Shown here piece by piece: positions 11,131-22,970 of a stretch of 64,000 nucleotides of DNA. The DNA is from Cyclina sinensis (Eukaryota; Mollusca; Bivalvia; Venerida; Veneridae): contig JAAONU010000001.1 in the NCBI GenBank assembly GCA_012932295.1, positions 44,117,134 through 44,181,133 of the forward strand, read 5' to 3'. The translations under genes were made by a program, and so were the position numbers. The first letter of the stretch is position 1. The number at the start of each line of letters is the position of its first letter. Under the pieces are notes generated by a model. It was not told where the DNA came from. It ran no database searches and worked only from the letters and a program-made list of their open reading frames with translations.

Positions 11131-12739
11131 TATTCTCAAAAATTATCCTAAGTTGTCACCTATATGACATAGGTCACTAACATTCATTTACATCTCTTTC
11201 CAGACCAGGACTGGGTTACATAAACTAATTAAAATAGAAATGTAAATGCGAGTTTGACTACTCTTTTTAGCTTTTTTAAAACATTGTTTCTTTTTATTAT
11301 CGTTAAACAACTGTCTAGTTACGGTCTTTGACGGAACTGTGAAAGTGTTTGTACTGAATTTACCTAAGATTTTGATGATTCAAAACTTTATCATCAGAAG
11401 TATTATAATATGTCCTTTAAAAAGGTCCAAAATATGTATCTACGTCTGGAGAAGTTCAAGACCAAGGTCACTTCAAGGTCACTGGTCTACTTTGTTTACC
11501 TTTGATATTTTAATGTTTATATTTAAAACAAAAAACATTAGATTTACTTGAAACGCCAAATTTCACTTTGACATTTTTTTTCTGCTTCAAGAGAAAGGTT
11601 TACATTACCGACCATTTACCAATCAAAAACACGCACCAATGTAAAGCACGATTAACTGTGTTGTAAGGTCTAAGGAAACAGTCTTATACTTTACAAGTGC
11701 TGTAACTTGTGTCAAGATCTTACATGCAATATTATTTCTCCTAAATCTTTATTTTCTAGTATTGTAAAATAGTTATTTACAACCCTTTGGCTGGTTTTCT
11801 GTATTTTTGCTTCATATCTCTTAACTGTCTAGTATAAAGGAATACCTCGGGCACCGTTGTATATGTATGATCGTTTATGAAAAAGCAGTACTTTGCACCA
11901 TTGAGTAACAATTAGTAAGAAAACACAATGCTATATAAATTATTGTTTCTTTGAAAAAAAATATTTTATCCATTTTTCTGCCAACATATATAATATGGTT
12001 ACACTATTTGCGCGCATATAAAGAGTTTTGATGAAACATTTTGTTTATCAGCCTGCTTAAATGGCTATAGATGTGAACGTTTAATTCTGCAAAACCTTCC
12101 GTCCAGTCCAAAGGGCATACCTAAAAGAGAGACTTTTTTAATTAACTTATTCTTGGGTTACTTGTAGAGTTCGTAAATAAGTCAGAGCACAATAAACTAG
12201 GTTCTAGCTGCAAGACAATGCTTTTTGATATGATTTTTCTTTTTGAATCTTTGTCATTTTTATGTAGGTACAGCGTTTAAGCAATTTTGTGGGAGATCTA
12301 ATACTTTTTAAACGAAGATCTTTGAAGATAAAAGGAAAAAAAAAGAAACTGATCTTAATATTTCAGGATATTTTAATGTAATTTTGTAAAACCTGTAAGC
12401 TATAAATATATAGATAATGTATCTCGTGTCTAAAAACTAAGCTCCAAACACAATGTCTGAAGTTGCTTTATTACAACTGACTGCTAGCTAGCTATCTCTC
12501 TTAATGTAATGTGGTCGTAAAATGAAAAGATATAGCAACTACTTTTGGAAAATCGCTTTGTTGTCTTAAAACTGAATAAACATCATGATAAAATTCAGTT
12601 AAAAAACTTCCTTAAAGCACTTAGTATCGAGGTAAATATTGTTTTTCTTTTAAAATTCTTGCGACTACCTCATGTACTGGAATATTTTTTGATAAACGAT
12701 AAAAAGATCACTGTGAAAGCTTTACAACTGTGATCTACC

Positions 12740-13128
12740 TGTGTACATAGATACATTTCACCAGCGAAAAAAACAAACAGAACAGGCTATCAGACATTCC
12801 ATAGAGGCAGGGTAAAAGATAGCATCAGTCGAATGCATAAAGCTATGTTTTCTGTCAAGGCATAAGATAAAAGATGCAACTAGCAGCAACCTCAGTTACT
12901 GTCATGAAGGCGTTTCATTAAAGTGATAGGTGTACTTTGTGAAAGAAAAAAATCCTGTTTTTGCAAAAATATTAATAAGGTTTCTGGAAAATCCAAATTA
13001 ATGCTCCTGTCTATGCTTTTCTGTCTATATATACAATTTGCAGATTGAATTTTAAACTTCTGGAGTTTGGTTGCCCTAATAAAGGACATCGCAATATTAT
13101 TTTTATGATGATTATTATTATTATTATC
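12740..13128 (+). repeat. Dispersed repeat family R2, copy 1, ending in ATT repeats
   Basis: 'gaatgcataaagctatgttt', 'tctgtcaagg', 'agcaacctcagttactgtca' match copies near 22575, 37520 and 45930. It ends in an ATT microsatellite (13108-13127), as does the copy near 22575. Confidence 0.5.
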
Positions 13129-13282
13129 TTCCTTTAGAAGTTCAACAGACCTTACCGCCCTAAATCATTAACCATTTAATGGGAGACTTGTCTTTCTTAA
13201 ACATTAACCATGAGAATCATCCTCGTTTTTGGAGTGCTCAGCATGTTTTGTCAATCATAGTATCTACAAACTATAATAACAT

Positions 13283-13470
13283 GTCGTAACTTACAATAAT
13301 AATTGTCTCACGAAGGCGCCTTTCTTCGAACTGATGTAAATAAAACTAGGTTTTCTTGTAAATATTAACATAGCACCATAGGATCTGCTGACAATTGTCG
13401 GCAACTGTGCCAAATGTTTATGAGCTAATGTCAACATAATCTATGTGCCTGGTTTGTATCCTGCAATAAT
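13283..13470 (+). repeat. Dispersed repeat family R1, copy 1
   Basis: Pieces shared with 29795-29990 and 48712-48900 include 'gtaaataaaactagg', 'cttgtaaatattaacatag', 'ctgctgacaat' and 'ccaaatgttta'. All three copies have the same orientation. Confidence 0.65.
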
Positions 13471-14956
13471 TACAACAGTTTTAAAGCAAGATTCGTGAAC
13501 TTTAGATTTCAAAAAAATTTCAAAAGCAAAATAAAGTTTAAATAAAAATCGTTTTTATGCTTAATTGATCTAAATATTATTTCATTCAGAAAATCTTTGT
13601 CGTGGTATAGCTAAAAAGAACAGATGAATATGTTATAAACCTTAGTTGTGTGATATATAATAATATAAAAATAATGAAAATAAGTTCAAAATTTGCTCTT
13701 TGTCAATGTTTCAATTCAAATGTCTGTCCGTCTAGAATATGCGCTTATCTGATAATTGGTTCAATTATTTGGTTATTTTTAGTTGAAACATATTCATTTC
13801 TCAGAATATTTACAAGATATAGATTATAATATACACATACAATTGCAAAAAAAGTATTCACACGGAAGGAATGAGAGTGAAAGACAAAGTCTTATTAAAT
13901 TCTTCTCCTTGATATTATTTTAACAAGTGGTTATTTTTGGGATAATGTTCACATACAAGACAATATTTTACTTGTTTTAAACATGGCCCAAACTTTTTCT
14001 TTTTCTCTCAAAGAATTCAGTAACATATTTGCCAGAGACTACGTTAGATTAAGCCATTTAGAATGGGTCTTGCTATGTTTTACATTCTGTTGACGTAATT
14101 GCGTTTTATATAGAGGACAGAATTGCTTTTGGTGTTATTTTACTCCTAAAGTCTTGACTTTACACGTGTTTTATTGGAATATGATCGACTAACAGTCCTT
14201 TAACGAGACAGATTTTTAATGTTTTGAACGAGTAATTTATACCTTCAGTTATCAGCTTCTGTTTACGAGTTCCTTATCGGTTTAAATGATACTGTAACGC
14301 AGTCTTCGGTGCTTTTTTCTGAAAAGAACAAGACAATTGAGTCATATAGGTGTTGTCTAACAAGTACAAAAAAATTACCGGAAACGTCTATAAACCGAGT
14401 AGATTTCTAGTTCTGAGCTTTTATTCATTGTCCATCAATTTAAAAATATGAATAAAAATATCATTAAATAACACTTTAGTTTTTGAAAGGAAGTACATCT
14501 TAAAATTATATTTTAGACCAAAACTTTATCTTAATTTACGATAAGTAAATTAAATAAATGTATCTCAGTTATTTTTCTTAGGCGGTTCAACTGTTTGATG
14601 TTTTAACTGAAATTTTATCAGACTTCAGCTGTGAGTTTCGCAGGATGTTGCTAATGGTAATGAAAATAAGCTGTATCAGGGACAGGTGTTACAACGCAAT
14701 CCCAAGTTTCATTCGTTATATCATTATTATTTTGTAAACATATAGCGTAGAGCTAAACTGATGTCTGACGAAGCTGGTAAAGTAAAAATTAGAAACCTTA
14801 CACCATTTCCAGAGAACTACAGAAAACACAGAAAATTGACTCAGTTTTGTGGAAATACTGTGTACCTTTGATAAGTTTGATGTCATATAAGCAATTTATG
14901 TTCTTTACAGATCTATTTCTATAAACTAGCCTAGTGAATAACTTTAATAAAATTAA
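13471..14956. other. Non-coding stretch
   Basis: AT-rich, with no long frames, RNA gene or recognised repeat. Confidence 0.4.
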
Positions 14957-17900
14957 TTAAGGTAGTCCTCTAGTGACGAATTTGAGTGTTCTGCGCAGAT
15001 TTCGCGCATGAATGTTGTAAAATTGAAACTTGTTCTTAACGTTTTAGTTTTGATTAGAAAGGATAAAAGAAATTTCACTCATAAGGTCTTTCTGCGTTAC
15101 CGCTTTTATTTTGCAAAATATTCGACAAAAAACGTCTGCTACTTTTTGTACGACTATGAGAGTTACCTCCCTTAAATCCAGACCGCTTTTCGGTTATCCG
15201 AAACATGTAAACATTAAAAAAAAAACATTTGCATGTAAAACAACGAAAAAGACGTGAACAAATTGTTGATATGAGAAGAAAAAGGTGTAAACAACAACCA
15301 GCAGTACATGTACGTATAAACTTTATCATTTTTATTGAATTTCCTTGAATTTAAGAGCTGTTCATGAAAACGAAAGTAGAGATTTGTAAAAAATGTGTCA
15401 TATTTTGAAGTCTATTTTTATTATTTCCGTTTTTCATTTTCATCTAGTTATGAGTTAACATTAATGGATTCAGTTGCATACAAACTGGTTTTCTGCTTGC
15501 TACTCAAAGGAAATACCCAAACTTTCAGCCCAAAACTGAACAGTTTATGCTAACAACATTATAGTCTCAATATTTCGACTGCAAGACCGACCGATTTACA
15601 AACTGATATTACATAGATGTCGGCCTTTACGGTGTCCAACAAAAACATGTTGACATGTGTAGGGTTTATAAGTGTAATGCATAAAAACATAAAATTTTCT
15701 TATCTATTTTCTCTTATATTGATTCAGTTTGGAATAAGCTTTACAGCTATGTATTTTATTTCAAGAAATATTGAGTGTAACTATACATTTGAAGCCGTCA
15801 AAGTTAGCGACGAGATTCTGGTCGCTGGCATATACACATAGAAGAAAAACTTTCCGCATTGTTTTGAATCGTAAGTGGGTTGTGCGCGAAGGGCGACCAT
15901 CGTCTATATAATAAAGAGCCCTGGCGCACAATTTGTTGGGCTAGTGTTATTGTAGATGATAGCTTCCTGTTTAGTAAAACTGAAAAATGCTGAATTCAAA
16001 AACATATTTTTGATTGAGTTGGACCTGTGATGAGTTACTTGAATGGTTTCAATTACTTCCACATAATCCAAATAAAACACACAATTGTAGAGATTTTTGT
16101 TAAACAAGATTGAAATACTACAAATGTAATAGTTTCAAATTTATCTCTAACATTAACTCCTTATCTGTACAGAATTTTGAAGATTCATGAGCTCAACAAA
16201 GGTGTAAAAAATAATACCAAATGTAAAAAGCTCAAAATTTTAACACTGACATCAGGTACCCTAAAATTTTTATTAAGCCTTGGTATACATATCATTTATT
16301 CATGAAATGTTGAAAATTCACACTTTCCCTATCATTCCAGCTGTAAATCTTTAAAATTTTAATGTGTAAAATGAAGGAACAAGCTGCAAAACTTTATGTG
16401 CTGTTTGTGTAAAAGTTGCATTGAGTCATTTTAAAATGTAGGACCTCAGATTAGATTGTCACAATGTATTTCATGCCCACTATCCCCCAAAGAAAAATAA
16501 AGAAACAAAGCTTGCAGATTATACAGTAAGTAGTTAATGTCGTTGACAAATCAAACATGTATCTTACCTCTTTGTCTTTATATTTTAGATTAATCGGTAC
16601 CAACTCTTCATTCAGATAGAAAAGTGAAGAAACATCAAGTGTATATGGAATTAACCACCCAAATAGCAATGATATGAACTTAGAGATGAACCTTTTAATC
16701 TTATGGATAACCGCCCTTTAACTGGTGTGGTAAGTACTTTTTTAGAAATATTATCTTTACAGAAGCTGCTTTTTCTCATTTTCATCAAGTTTTTGCCGAT
16801 TTGTTTTACTTTGTTGGTAGATTTATTTCAGTATTAAATCTTGTAAGGGACTGTTAGTTGTACCCTTCTTGAGTCTTTCCTTAGAAAATGTCATGGAAAG
16901 TATGCTTGTATATCACTTTCTAATTGATTTGAATGCAATCAGCTGGGGTTAAAACCAGGAACTCAGTGTAGGCCATCTTAATTTAAATTTGAATTTTTTA
17001 TGTGAATGATCCAGACTATCAAAATAGTAATTGTTCCTTATCTGAGTTACCTTTAACACAAAATTTCAGGAGGAAAAATTGAGCAAAGCAATACAGAAAA
17101 TGAGTAGGACTCATGACTTGTGGACATATTGCATTTTTTTTTCACAGTTATCTTGTCCCTAAAGGTTATTTTATGTGCATAAATATGTAATAGATATTTC
17201 TTCTGCAATTTTTTTTAATTAAACCCTTGATAAATAGTCAAAGCATTGTTAATAAAAGTATATTGCAGTGCCATAAAACAGAAGAACTTGGTACAGGCAC
17301 AGATTTTACAACCCTGTCTAGATACATTTAATTTAGTTTGTCTTTTGTTTACAGGAAGAGGTTCTTCAAGTGCCCAGATGACTGCTGTTTAAGTTAGTGC
17401 TCAGATTGATCAACAACTAGCATTTTATACCAACACTTCTTTCCAGACAGGAATTCTGGATTACTTTGAACTGCGAATCTAAGGGATAAATGAAAATGAA
17501 AATTAAATTTGAAACTTTTCAAAAGTTAAAGCTTATTCACATAGGTGACAATGTGATAACTTTTGACTGTCTTCACTGTAAGCACTCTCTTGTACTTTTA
17601 CAATGGGGATGAATAAAATGAAGAAGGAAAAAGGCTTAGACAAATTGATCTGAAGACATTTTACTGGAGCTGCTTTAGAGAATTTACTTCTTAATGAACA
17701 TAAAGGTCTAGTTAGGATAAGTACAATACTTTATAAGAATTTAACTTGTACACAGTAATGTGTAATCATGTTTAGTGCACTGATGACACAAGGTAAAAAT
17801 TCTTATCAAGAGAAACTAAAGAATTAGCAGTATTTCTGCTATACAGTTACCTGTTATCCAGGGCAACCAATACTGACTCTGTAAAACAGAAACTGTAAGA

Positions 17901-19886
17901 CTTCAACTTTATATAGCTTAAAGATTTGAAATCTTTTTGGCAGCCTTCATGAAAACTTGTTGTCAAAAACTGTTCTAGTGACTGCATAGGCTATTGCTCA
18001 CCACTATTTGTGAAAGATTATTTGTTGAAATATGTATGAATTGATGAATGAATGTGTTATCTTAGTCTTGTCTGTTCATAAGGTATTAGACATGGTGAAT
18101 GCTACAATCTTTGTTTGAAAATTAATTATGTTCAAGTACTTCCAAAGGGCCTATCATCTATATGAAAGTTGTAAATATGCATGTGAATTTAGGGTAAATG
18201 TACATCTGATTCTTTCATTTTCTTTCAACAATTTGCTTAAAAAAGTGATTTTTCTTAATTGTGGACTTTATAGGATACTAAATTGAAATTTGACATTAGA
18301 TGCCATTGTTAAATTTTTATCATTTTTTAAATTATTTTTTGTCAGTTGTGTCTATACTGATAATTTCTCTTAATATTTTAGAAACTGAATACTCTTTATT
18401 ATTAAATGATTTGAATTTTTGTCAGTTTATGCTAAATTTCAGCCAGTTTCACTAGTAATCAATAGAATTTTTTGCATTTTATGGTATTTTATGCTTTAAA
18501 AACAATTGAGTTGTTGATTGCAAAAATAATGATGGGACAATTTTAGTAAGAGTGAAGAATGAACACTAGAAATCCCAAAGTGGGTGGGGTAATTCTACCT
18601 TGGTTTATAAACATTAGTTACAACATTATTTATTTCTTTTTGGTTACTGTGAGTTTGTAAGTCTTTCAATTACATGTACATTGGATTTGTGGGAATGTAC
18701 AGTTGACAAGTTTGAAGTTAAACATAATAGAACATAGCTAAACTAACGTGTCAAGATTTTGTGGAAGAAATATTGAAGTTGTTATTATATATTTTGTAAA
18801 TGTGCAACATTATAAGCATTATCTTATACTTTTAAGACATTTATTTCACATCCTGAAATATTTTATTACAAGCAATTACATTTTTAAATGAAATGTTAAA
18901 ATATTTCTTTATTGAACTTAAACACATTTCAAAATTTTAAACACTCAGTAACTGTTTAGAAATGAACCAGACTGAGTTCCAAATAGTGTGCTGATATCAT
19001 ATTCAGAGCTTTAAATAAACAAAATCTGTATTTTTTTCATATTTTCAAATCAAATACTATATATTTTTATACTAAATTTAAAAAAATTGAGTTTTACTTG
19101 AGTTATTTTTAACTATTTAAGATTGTAAGCTGAAAAAAAATAGCAAGAGTGGGTGGGGTAATTCATTATCAGATTACTACAGAATTTATGCTTCACTTGG
19201 TATTTCTTGGCATTTTGTACTAGTTTTGTACAATGTTAATTTGTCAACTATATACTTCTTATGTTTAACATGCATATCTTCTGTGGCATATTAAATTAAC
19301 AACTATAATCACCAATGTGTTGTTTTAATTACAAATAAAGGGGGTGGGGTAAAATTTTGGTAAATAACTTTCTTAAATGATCACTGACATATTGTTTTTG
19401 TTTAAGTTTTTTGATTGCCTATACATCACCTACACAATATTGTCTTATCAGAAAAAATTTGAAACTATTTCTATAGTTTTTTTTAATTTTTAGGAATTGG
19501 AATTGATCTTTAAAAAAATATAAAAAAATTAAGTTTTGTTGAAATATTGAAATCATGAGAAAAAATATCATGGCATAAAAAGTATTTTTTTACATACATT
19601 TGCTCTCTCTGAACATATATTTATACAACTTTTAACTTTCTTGAACATTTTTCAAATTTATTTGGTTTCTGTGAGTAGAATTTTAAAAAGTATCAATTTC
19701 CGAGACAATTTTAGAAGGAAGCTTGAATAATTTTACACTATAAACTCAAACACATTTTGCGAAAAAGTTCAATCACTGACCTACGCTACTTTTATCATAA
19801 AACAACTTCAAAAAGGTTACTGTTAATAAAAAACAAGGTAAGAAAAAAAGTTTGAAACTCTGATATTCAGTAGAGGACTACCTTAA
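14957..19886. mobile_element. Putative 4.9-kb element bounded by TTAA inverted repeats
   Basis: TTAAGGTAGTCCTCTA at 14957-14972 is exactly inverted at 19871-19886. TTAA at both outer ends is the target sequence of piggyBac-type elements. The inside is AT-rich, has no transposase, and carries GTGGGTGGGGTAA-type motifs at 18580, 19149 and 19340. It could be a non-autonomous DNA transposon, or two unrelated termini. Frames at 15075-15329 and 16451-16669 (minus) are not recognised. Confidence 0.4.
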
Positions 19887-20670
19887 GAAAAAATCCGTCA
19901 GTTGCTTAAAATTGTTAAAAGGTTTCTCTTAACGAAAATGTATTTATATTTTTCAGTCTTAAATATTTAAAGATAGAAAGTGTTTGGAAGCAGTTCTGGA
20001 AATTATTGTCACTTAGCAGAGATTTAAAACACAATTATTTCTTATGCCATTACAAAAAAAATGGTCCGAAAAAATAGATACCCGTTTACAAATCTTAAAA
20101 TCATTTTTACAGACCTTTGGTAGAGATTTTCGAGAGACTTTTTTCTAGCCAAAAAAAAGAAAAACTCAAATGAGTTAATAACTTAGATCACATGAGCACA
20201 ATTGTTAATATATCACGTTTGAAATAGTGCGACTCTGTTCTGTCCTTTTGAGATCATATGGGCAAAATAGTAAACACACCTCATCTGCAATAGTGTGGCT
20301 CTGTGCTTTCATTTACAATCATACGTCTGTTGTATGTTGTATTTGTTTAACATCTGCATTGAAGACCTACACAGTATGTTTGCAAATAAAAATGTCTGAA
20401 ATATATAACAACAACAAACACGTTGATAGTACACGCGCATGTTTCATAAACTTTTGCGTATTCTGTAATATTACAGTGCACTTAATAATACATTATCATG
20501 ACATTTGAATATAAGCACAATTCAAAACAGTTATTAAACTAAATCAATGGGTCTTTTCATCAAATATTTATATTTTTGCAAACATATACTGGTTATGATA
20601 AGTTTTATTACAATTTCTGACGTTTTAAAGGTAACAGGTTTTTAATATTTTTACCACTAAGCTAATTTTT

Positions 20671-22060
20671 GTCGAGCCCGCTTGCGGTGAGCTCGACTAA
20701 GTCGACACTTTTGGCGTATAGTTCGGTGTATGTGTGTCCGTGCGTCCGTCCAGATTAGTCCGGTCTATATCTTGCTCATTCTTTGAAGGATTACAAAATA
20801 ATTTGGTACAAATGTTCAACATGATGGGGTCGCACACAAAACCAAGGTCCTCTGCTCAAAGGTCAAGGTCACACTTGGGGGTCAGCGCAAAACCCATGTC
20901 CGGAGCGTAAATTCTACATGCATGGAGGGATTTTAATATAACTTGGGACAAATATTCTCCATAGTGAGGCGGAGTGTCGCGCGAAAAATTCAGTGTCTGT
21001 GGCAAAGGTCAAGGTCACATTTAGGGGTCAAATGTCAAATAACAAAATAAAACATTCATTTGTGAGTTTAACTTCTATATACATGGATGGATTTTAATAT
21101 AACTTAGCAAAAATGTTTTCCATGTTGAGTTGAGTTGTCTCGCGCAAAATGAAGGTCAAGGCCAAGGACACAAGAGGTCAAAGGTCAAATAAAAATATTA
21201 AAATTTGTTTGTTGGCGCTGTATCTTGCATATGCTTTGAAGTATTATGCTTAATGGTCAGAGGATTTGAAAAATTGAAGTGTCTGTGGCAAAGGTAAAGG
21301 TCACATTTAGGGGTCAAAGGTCTAATAACAAAATAAAACATTCATTTGAGTGTATAACTTCTATATACATTGATGGATTTTAATATAACTTAGTACAAAT
21401 GTTCTCCATGTTGAGTTAAGTTGTCTCGCGCAAAATGAAGGTTAATAAAAATATTAAAATTTGTTTGCTGGCGCTGTATCTTGCTTATGCTTAAAAGTAT
21501 TATGCTTAGTGGTCAGAGGATTTTGAAATTGTTGAGCCCCCTTATGGTGAGGTCGTCTTAGTCGCTGCTTTTCACTTTTTGTGGTTTGGTGTATGTGCGT
21601 CCGTCAGTCCGTGTGTCTGTCTAGATTTGTCCGGTCTATATCTTGATCATTCTTTGAAGGATAACAAAATAGTTTGATACAAATGTTCACCATGATGGGA
21701 TGGTGTGTCACACGCAAAACCCAGGTCTGCCGCTCAAAGGTCAAGGTCACACTTGGAGGGTCAGCTCAGTACCCGTGTCCGGAGCATAACTTCTACATGC
21801 GTGGCGTGATTTTAATATAACTTGGGACAAATGTTCTCCATAGTGAGGCGGAGTGTCGCGCGAAAAATTCAGTGTCTGTGGTAAAGGTCAAGGTCTTACT
21901 TCAGGGTCAAAGGTCAAATAACAAAATAAAACATTCATTTGTGAGTATATTTCTTTATACATGGATGGATTTTTATATAAGTTATAACAAATGTTCTCCA
22001 TTGAGAGTTGAGTTGTCTTTCGCAAAATGAAGGTCAAGGTCACAAGAGGTTACAAAATTT
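20671..22060 (+). repeat. Two-copy GTCGAG-headed dispersed repeat rich in AGGTCA sites
   Basis: Starts with a hairpin, GTCGAGC (20671-20677) against GCTCGAC (20691-20697), then 'gtccgtgcgtccgtcc', 'ccggtctatatcttg' and 'acaaatgttc'. A second diverged copy starts near 21530. Subunits of about 300 bp are repeated inside. It contains many TCAAGGTCA and AGGTCAnAGGTCA motifs. Non-coding and typical of bivalve dispersed repeats. Confidence 0.75.
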
Positions 22061-22928
22061 GTAGACATGGATGAAATGCTCTTGTCAAATATGAAACTGA
22101 TTAGAATTTGCAATGAATATTTTCAGTGAAGGAAAATTTCAAAAAGATATTACAAAGAAGCTTCAGTTAGGAATACTAGGTAAGATTTTTTTTCCCAGAT
22201 AAAAATACACTTTTCTATATAATACATGCATAACTCATGAAAGATCTTAGCAAACCCCGTACACTTTCCCTATTTCTTCAGTACTGAATGTCAGTACTAA
22301 ATTATTCATAATGGCTTGGCTATCGTCCTCGAAAATAAGACAAGTTCAAGATAAAGGTTTTACCTTGCTGGCTGTGCACATAAATAAAAGAATCATTAGA
22401 GGATTCTTGCCAAATAATAAACAAAACAGCAAGAAACGTCATTTTGACACACAAAAATGAGTAAATTAAGTGTAAAAACGCAATATATCTGCTCTGACTT
22501 CGGATAAGTATCAGTTATATCACAATTGCGAGAAAAACACAGCCGAACATACCACGGTTGTAAGCTTAAGATTACATTTAGAAAATGCATGGAAGTATGT
22601 CTTCTGTCGAGATGCTAGAGAAACAGACTAAGCCAGCAACTTCTTCAATTACTGTCAATTCTTCAGACATTTGATTTAATATCTCTTATTCACAGGGAAA
22701 AAATAATTGTAAATTTTTGCGTTGTACTTGTCTTATCACAAAGATATGGGTTGAAGAAAAGGTTGAGGGGGGCCAAGGTGAGGTCAGACATGAAAACTAT
22801 TCTCTAGCAAATGGTTCTGGCATTTCTTATCCATGATCACTTACATAGAACCATCAGTTTAGACAGTATTAGACTCAGTACGGATGCACTTAGAACAAAT
22901 ATCTTTATGTTTTATCATTTATTCTATC

Positions 22929-22970
<42 letters not shown>

